A stretch of 20,799 nt of DNA from DATLWN01 sp964422615 (GTDB lineage Bacteria; Pseudomonadota; Zetaproteobacteria; Mariprofundales; Mariprofundaceae): positions 1-20,799 of the forward strand of contig CAYRBJ010000032.1 in assembly GCA_964422615.1 (NCBI GenBank). Reading direction: 5' to 3'. A program made the position numbers and the translations under genes. Positions 15,933-20,799 of this stretch are shown one piece after another (within the stretch, counting starts at the first letter, position 1; each line of letters opens with the position of its first letter). Below the pieces are notes generated by a model, which saw only the letters and a program-made list of their open reading frames with translations, did not search any database and was not told the DNA's origin.

Positions 15933-17669
15933 ATGGCAGGCGTGCAGGGCAAGCTGTCCAACAACAAGAAGCGACAGATCCAGAACCTGGTGGGTCAGGC
16001 CAACCAGGCCTGTGCCAACGGCCGGTATGATGCCTGCGAACAGTTGTGCCGTCGCATCGAGTCGCTATCCCCGGGGCACGCGAATGTCGCCAACCTGCGC
16101 GGCATCATGTGCAGTGAGACCAACCACCCGGATGCGGCGATCCACTGGCTGCGCAAGGCCGTCGATGCCTCGCCGAACAAGGCCGAGTTTCAACTCAACC
16201 TTGCCAACGTCTATCTGGAACAAGAGCAATACGGCGAAGCGGCCGGCTGCTACCAGCGGGCCATCGCCCTGGGCAGGAAGACGCTGCCGATTGAGCTTAA
16301 CTACTGCAAGGCGCTTGTCGAATCGGGCCAATATGAACAGGCGCTGCCCATCCTGGAACGGCTGCATAAACAGCATCCGCGGGACACGGACGTATTGATG
16401 GGGCTGGTTCTGGCCAGCGAGGGCCTGAACCGGTTCGAGCAAATGGAAGCCTACCTGCAGCAGATATTCGCCATCGATGCCGACCATGCGGAAGCCCATG
16501 CCAAAAAGGCACGGATGGCATTGCAGCTTGGCCGCATGGCCGAGGCAGAAGCAGAAGCACACAGGTTGCTGTCCATCCTGCCCGACAGCCCCACGGGCTA
16601 CGACATCCTGACCTACGTGAAAAAATACCGGGATGCCGACGATCCCGATATCGGTGCGATGACGAATCTGTACTCCCGGAGCGAACCGGATTCGAAGGAG
16701 CGGCAGGCCATGTGCTTCATGCTCGGCAAGGTGATGGAGCAGCTAAAGCTTTACGACCGCGCCTTCGCATTCTTTGCGGAAGGCAATGCCCTGCGTCATG
16801 CGCATTCGACCTATGACGCCGACACGGAACTGGCCAATATGGAAAATATCATGGCCGCCTATACCCCGGAGGTTTTTTCCCGCGCCAGCAAAGTGGATGA
16901 TCCGACGCCCATTTTCGTGCTCGGCATGCCGCGATGCGGCAGCACCCTGACCGAACAGATCATTTCCTCGCATCCGGACGTGGCCAGTCGCGGCGAATGC
17001 GGTTGCTTCGAGTCCGTACTGGCTGCCCTGCACAGCAATGACAATCCGCTGACGCTGGAACGGTTGACCGCCTTCACCCCCACACAGTGGGGAGAAATGG
17101 GCCTGGACTATGTAAAAGATTTGCGGGACGGCGATAGCTCGCCCCTGCACATCACCGACAAGACGCTCCCCAACATCCGCATGGCCGGCGCCATCCACTG
17201 CGCCCTGCCGAAGGCGAAGATCGTGCATGTGCGCCGCCACCCACTGGACACCTGCCTGTCCATCTACAAGCTCGATCTGGCAGGCAAACTGTTCGACTTC
17301 GGCTACGATCTCGGCGAGCTGGGCCACTACTACCGCATGTACCTGAAGCTGATGCAGCACTGGCGGGACGTGCTGCCGAAGGGCGTGATGTATGAACTCG
17401 ACTATGAAATGCTGGTGGCCGACCAGGAGGGCGAGACCCGTAGGCTGCTGGATTACTGCGGCCTGACATGGAGCGATGCCTGCCTGCAGTTCGACAAGGC
17501 GAAGAACGTCGTCCGCACCTCCAGTATGGCGCAGGTGCGCCGCGGCATCTACACCGATGCGATGGCCGCCTGGAAACGCTACGAAAAGCACCTGCAGCCG
17601 CTGATCGATATCCTGGGGCCGGCATACTCGACCGCATACCAGCCTGGTAGACATCCGCGCATCACATGA
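15933..17669 (+). CDS. TPR-sulfotransferase fusion protein (copy 1)
   Basis: A 578-residue protein with an N-terminal TPR array (about residues 30-310) and a C-terminal PAPS-dependent sulfotransferase domain (about 320-560), related to the tyrosylprotein-sulfotransferase group. TPR units include EFQLNLANVYLEQEQYGEAA and AKKARMALQLGRMAEAEAEA. The 5'-phosphosulfate loop is LGMPRCGSTLTEQIISSHPD (G331 on), and the 3'-phosphate motif is VHVRRHPLDTCLSIYK (431 on). Sulfate would be moved from PAPS to a peptide, glycan or lipid; the substrate is unknown. ATG at 15933 matches the KLSNNKKR start of copy 2, though copy 1 has five extra residues. An earlier in-frame ATG (15669) lies inside the SEC-C gene and is rejected. 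The stop overlaps copy 2 by ATGA, so the pair is coupled. No signal peptide is seen, so it is probably cytoplasmic. Confidence 0.88.
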   Translation: MAGVQGKLSNNKKRQIQNLVGQANQACANGRYDACEQLCRRIESLSPGHANVANLRGIMCSETNHPDAAIHWLRKAVDASPNKAEFQLNLANVYLEQEQYGEAAGCYQRAIALGRKTLPIELNYCKALVESGQYEQALPILERLHKQHPRDTDVLMGLVLASEGLNRFEQMEAYLQQIFAIDADHAEAHAKKARMALQLGRMAEAEAEAHRLLSILPDSPTGYDILTYVKKYRDADDPDIGAMTNLYSRSEPDSKERQAMCFMLGKVMEQLKLYDRAFAFFAEGNALRHAHSTYDADTELANMENIMAAYTPEVFSRASKVDDPTPIFVLGMPRCGSTLTEQIISSHPDVASRGECGCFESVLAALHSNDNPLTLERLTAFTPTQWGEMGLDYVKDLRDGDSSPLHITDKTLPNIRMAGAIHCALPKAKIVHVRRHPLDTCLSIYKLDLAGKLFDFGYDLGELGHYYRMYLKLMQHWRDVLPKGVMYELDYEMLVADQEGETRRLLDYCGLTWSDACLQFDKAKNVVRTSSMAQVRRGIYTDAMAAWKRYEKHLQPLIDILGPAYSTAYQPGRHPRIT

Positions 17670-19363
17670 AACTATCCAATAACAAGAAGCGGAAGATCGG
17701 GGAGTTGCTCGAGCAGGCCAAGGCGGCGATAGCCGCAGGCCGTATCCCGGCGTTCAATGAGCTATGCCGGCGCATCGATACCTTGCAACCGAGGCATCCG
17801 GATGTCGCCAACCTCAAGGCCATCGCGCACTACAAGATGGGTCGACCGGCCGAGGCCGAGCAGCTGTTTATCATGGCCATCAACGCCATGCCGACGCGGC
17901 CTGAATTCCACCAGAACCTCGGCGCGCTCTACCTGGATACGAAAGACTATGCACAGGCTGCCCAATGTTATGGCCAGGCGATCAAGCTGGGAAACAAGGC
18001 ACTGCCGGTGCAGCTCTGCTACAGCAAGGCACTGGTCGCAACGGGCCGATTCGAGGAAGCGATCGCCGTATTGCAACGGCTCAGGAAACAACAGCCGCAG
18101 AACGTGGATGTGTTGCTGGGATTGCACCATGCCTATTACCCGCTGAACCGCCATGAAGAAGGGCGGATATGCCTGGAGACCATCCTGGAGCAGCAGCCCG
18201 ACCATGCCGAGGCGCTGTTCGAGTTGGGCGCATTGGATATCCAGGCAGGCCGGTTCGAACAGGGCGAGGCCAGATTGCGGGCGTCCCTGGCCAGCAAACC
18301 CGACAATGTCGATGCCTACGCGGCGCTGGCAATAGCCAAGACATTCGATGCCGACGATGATGCCGATCTCATCGCCATGACCGAGCTTTACCAACGCAGC
18401 GCATCGGACCCGCAGGATCGCATGGGCCTGAGCTATATGCTCGGAAAGGCGATGGAGGATTTGAAACACTACGACCGGGCCTTCGCATACTTCGAGGAAG
18501 GCAATGCGCTTCACCACAGGAAAAGCCGATACAATGCCAAAGAGACGCTGGCCGATATGCGTAGGATCATGGAGGCCTACACCCCGGAGGTCTTCTCCCA
18601 TGCCAGCGGCATGGATGATGCCACGCCCGTGTTCATCATCGGCATGCCGCGCTGCGGCAGCACGCTGACCGAGCAGATCCTGGCCGCACACCCGGATGTG
18701 GTCAGCCGGGGTGAATGTGATTTTCTGGAAACGAAAGCACTGCCCGCCATTGATAGCGACGATGTGCCGCCAACCCCTGAAAGCCTGGCCACCCTTACGC
18801 CTGAACAATGGGGCGAGGTCGGCCGGATCTATCTTGAGCACCTGAAAGGCGATGACGCGGCGGCACTGCGCATCACCGACAAGACGCTGACCAACATTCG
18901 CATGGTCGGCGCCATCCACTGCGCCCTGCCGAACGCGAAGATCGTGCATGTACGGCGCCACCCGCTGGACACCTGCCTGTCGATTTACAAGCACTACCTG
19001 CGCAGCCGCAAGTTCGACTATGGGGATGACCTGAACGACCTGGGCGGCTATTACGAGATGTACCTGAAGCTGATGCAGCACTGGCGCGATGTGTTGCCGA
19101 AAGGCGTCATGTACGAACTGGACTATGAGAGACTGATCGCCGACCAGGAAAAGGAAACACGCAAGCTTTTGGATGCCTGCGGCCTGACATGGGACGAGTC
19201 GTGCCTGCAATTCAACAAGGCGAAGAACACCGTGCGTACGGCCAGCATGGCGCAGGTACGCCGTGGCATTTATACCGATTCGCAGGCGGCATGGAAGCGC
19301 TACAAGAAGCAGTTGAAGCCATTGATCCGCATCCTGGGCAAGGGATACCCCAAAATCCGCTGA
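17666..19363 (+). CDS. TPR-sulfotransferase fusion protein (copy 2)
   Basis: A 565-residue paralogue of the gene just upstream, starting MKLSNNKKRKI at an ATGA overlap. The N-terminal TPRs (for example EFHQNLGALYLDTKDYAQAA, ALFELGALDIQAGRFEQGEA) are clearly diverged from copy 1. The sulfotransferase half is close to it, with GMPRCGSTLTEQILAAHPD (G326 on) and VHVRRHPLDTCLSIYK (430 on). Bases 18871-18991 differ from 17150-17270 at only 10 of 121 positions by hand count. The conserved catalytic half with a divergent TPR half suggests the same chemistry on different protein partners, or gene conversion between the copies. Both copies share the downstream WRDVLPKGVMYELDYE and SMAQVRRGIYTD segments. 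Again there is no export signal. A direct repeat begins right at its stop codon. Confidence 0.88.
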   Translation: MKLSNNKKRKIGELLEQAKAAIAAGRIPAFNELCRRIDTLQPRHPDVANLKAIAHYKMGRPAEAEQLFIMAINAMPTRPEFHQNLGALYLDTKDYAQAAQCYGQAIKLGNKALPVQLCYSKALVATGRFEEAIAVLQRLRKQQPQNVDVLLGLHHAYYPLNRHEEGRICLETILEQQPDHAEALFELGALDIQAGRFEQGEARLRASLASKPDNVDAYAALAIAKTFDADDDADLIAMTELYQRSASDPQDRMGLSYMLGKAMEDLKHYDRAFAYFEEGNALHHRKSRYNAKETLADMRRIMEAYTPEVFSHASGMDDATPVFIIGMPRCGSTLTEQILAAHPDVVSRGECDFLETKALPAIDSDDVPPTPESLATLTPEQWGEVGRIYLEHLKGDDAAALRITDKTLTNIRMVGAIHCALPNAKIVHVRRHPLDTCLSIYKHYLRSRKFDYGDDLNDLGGYYEMYLKLMQHWRDVLPKGVMYELDYERLIADQEKETRKLLDACGLTWDESCLQFNKAKNTVRTASMAQVRRGIYTDSQAAWKRYKKQLKPLIRILGKGYPKIR

Positions 19364-19427
19364 ATCCGGCCGGTCCTGCCCACCATACGTAATGTGCGCT
19401 TTATCCGGCCGGTCCCGCCCACTATGC
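19364..19427. repeat. Two-copy intergenic direct repeat before gshA
   Basis: Two 25-base units at 19364-19388 and 19403-19427, 39 bases apart, match at 22 of 25 positions. Each contains the palindrome CCGGCCGG followed by TCC[TC]GCCCAC[CT]AT. They fill nearly all the 71-base gap between the sulfotransferase stop and the gshA start. They could be regulator sites, a small duplicated element, or part of a dispersed repeat family. Confidence 0.7.
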
Positions 19428-19434
19428 TCCGGCC

Positions 19435-20799
19435 ATGTCATCCCCCGCCAGCACCTCCAATGCCCCGATCAGCCGCGAACAACTGGCCGATTTCTTCCGC
19501 GCCGGTTGCAAGCCTCGCGAGGCGTGGCGCATCGGCACCGAGCACGAAAAGATCGGCTTCTGCGTGGATACGCTGCGCCCGATTCCCTATGCCGGCGAAC
19601 GCAGCATCCGCCGCCTGCTGGAGAAGCTGGCCAGCGGCGATTGGGAGCCGGTGCTGGAGAACGGGCAGCCGATCGCCCTGCAGATGCACAACGCCTCGAT
19701 CACCCTCGAGCCGGGCGGCCAGCTGGAGTTGTCCGGGGCGCCGCTGTCCACCATCCACGACACCTGCCTGGAGGCCACCGAGCATCTGAAACAGGTGCGC
19801 GCCGCCGGCCAGGCGCTTGGCATCGGCTTTCTGGCCCTGGGCTTCCAGCCCAAATGGCCGCAGGATGCCGTTCCGTGGATGCCCAAGCGCCGCTATGCCG
19901 TGATGCGTGGCTATATGCCGAAGGTCGGCGGCCACGGCCTGGACATGATGCTGCGCACCGCCACCACCCAGGCCAACCTCGATTTCTCCTCCGAGGCAGA
20001 CATGGTTCGGAAGATGCGCGTGGGTATGGCCCTGCAGCCGCTGGCATCCGCCCTGTTCGCCGCCTCCCCGTTCGTCGATGGCAAGCCGTCCGGCTATTTG
20101 TCCTACCGCTCGTACTGCTGGCTGGATACCGATCCGAAGCGCGCCGGCATGCCCGCCTGCGTGTTCGAGGACGGCTTCGGCTTCGAGGCCTATGTCGAAT
20201 GGGCGCTCGATGCGCCGATGTATTTCATCATCCGCGACGGCGAGTACATTGACTGCGCCGGCGCCAGCTTCCGCGATTTCCTCGCTGGCAGACTGGCGCA
20301 GCGCCCCGGGGAGTTACCGACCCAAGCGGACTGGGCCCTGCATCTGTCCACGCTGTTCCCGGACGTACGCCTGAAGGGCTATCTGGAAATGCGCGGCGCC
20401 GATGCCGGCCCGTGGCCGTGGATCTGCGCCCTGCCGGCACTATGGAAAGGGCTGCTGTATGACGAACAGGCTCTGAACGAGGCATGGGCCATGGTCGGCG
20501 ACTGGACGCATGCCGAGGTGCTGGCGATGCGCCAACAGGTGCCGAAAACGGCCCTTGCCACCCCGTTCCGGGACACCACGGCACTGGCACTTTGCAAGCA
20601 GATGGTCGACATCGCCCGCCGGGGGCTGGTGCGCCAGCACTGCCTGAACGCGCGCGGCGAGGACGAGACGATTTTCCTGGCGCCATTGATGCGGGCGGTC
20701 GAGCGCGGACGCACGCAGGCCGAGGACTGGCTGGAACTGTACCACGGCCACTGGCGGCAGGATATCAACCGCATCTTCGCCGACGCCATGCATATCTAG
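19435..20799 (+). CDS. gshA: Glutamate-cysteine ligase, plant/alphaproteobacterial type (GCS2 family)
   Basis: GshA joins glutamate and cysteine with ATP, the first step of glutathione synthesis. The protein is 454 residues, the usual length for the GCS2 (plant, Agrobacterium, Xanthomonas) type and unlike the E. coli-type enzyme. Family segments include WRIGTEHEKIGF near residue 30, LQMHNASITLEPGGQLELSG, GFQPKWPQDAVPWMPKRRY, MPKVGGHGLDMMLRTATTQ, NLDFSSEADMVRKMRVGMAL, GYLSYRSYCWLDTDPKRAG and RLKGYLEMRGADAGPWPW. ATG at 19435 follows the direct-repeat region, with no clear ribosome binding site. The stop TAG is the last three bases of the window, so the gene is complete. It is on the same strand as the sulfotransferases but 71 bases apart; whether it shares their transcript is unclear. 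Confidence 0.95.
   Translation: MSSPASTSNAPISREQLADFFRAGCKPREAWRIGTEHEKIGFCVDTLRPIPYAGERSIRRLLEKLASGDWEPVLENGQPIALQMHNASITLEPGGQLELSGAPLSTIHDTCLEATEHLKQVRAAGQALGIGFLALGFQPKWPQDAVPWMPKRRYAVMRGYMPKVGGHGLDMMLRTATTQANLDFSSEADMVRKMRVGMALQPLASALFAASPFVDGKPSGYLSYRSYCWLDTDPKRAGMPACVFEDGFGFEAYVEWALDAPMYFIIRDGEYIDCAGASFRDFLAGRLAQRPGELPTQADWALHLSTLFPDVRLKGYLEMRGADAGPWPWICALPALWKGLLYDEQALNEAWAMVGDWTHAEVLAMRQQVPKTALATPFRDTTALALCKQMVDIARRGLVRQHCLNARGEDETIFLAPLMRAVERGRTQAEDWLELYHGHWRQDINRIFADAMHI

Noticed and set aside
17762..19441. 559-residue open frame on the minus strand, opposite sulfotransferase copy 2
   Set aside because: It mirrors the codon pattern of a clear TPR-sulfotransferase gene, shows no family motif, and a similar antisense frame occurs opposite copy 1.

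Overview
The window comes from a Gram-negative proteobacterium with a GC-rich genome. Ubiquinone synthesis (UbiD), two lipoproteins, an MCE/MlaE lipid transporter, a periplasmic PpiD-type chaperone and outer-membrane barrel proteins all point to a double membrane. Trp gene order, PpiD and the plant-type glutamate-cysteine ligase fit Gamma-, Beta- or Zetaproteobacteria, and I cannot choose between these from sequence alone. The two cytochrome-porin-like genes would suit a chemolithotroph, possibly an iron oxidiser, but that is inference. A run of 100 N (15060-15159) marks a scaffold gap, so adjacency across it is not proven.

Region 1 (1-5392, minus strand) is one tightly packed operon, read right to left: MlaE-family permease, an ABC-ATPase homologue that has lost every catalytic motif, a long MCE substrate-binding protein, a TPR lipoprotein, an RsbW-like HATPase, a SpoIIAA-like STAS protein and ubiD (cut by the window edge). 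The genes overlap by 4 bases or sit 9-10 bases apart. A lipid transporter, a kinase/antagonist partner-switching pair and a quinone-biosynthesis enzyme therefore appear to be made together. This is the most unusual part of the window.

Region 2 (5557-7616) holds ppiD (plus strand) and, convergent to it, a complete tRNA-Ala(GGC) gene with its own intrinsic terminator. Region 3 (7724-11554) is a standard trpE-trpG-trpD-trpC operon with 4-base overlaps, covering chorismate to indole-3-glycerol phosphate (trpF, trpB and trpA are not here).

Region 4 (11582-15059, minus strand) holds two clearly paralogous outer-membrane proteins. The complete copy starts with a signal peptide and a single CxxCH haem site followed by a predicted beta-barrel, like the Cyc2 family of fused cytochrome-porins. 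The other copy has lost its N-terminus in the N gap. A lipoprotein with a weak BamC-like character lies between them.

Region 5 (15160-20799, plus strand) has a SEC-C zinc-motif protein with a small internal peptide repeat, two tandem TPR-sulfotransferase paralogues that overlap by 4 bases and are most alike in their catalytic halves, an intergenic direct repeat, and a complete gshA ending on the last base of the window.
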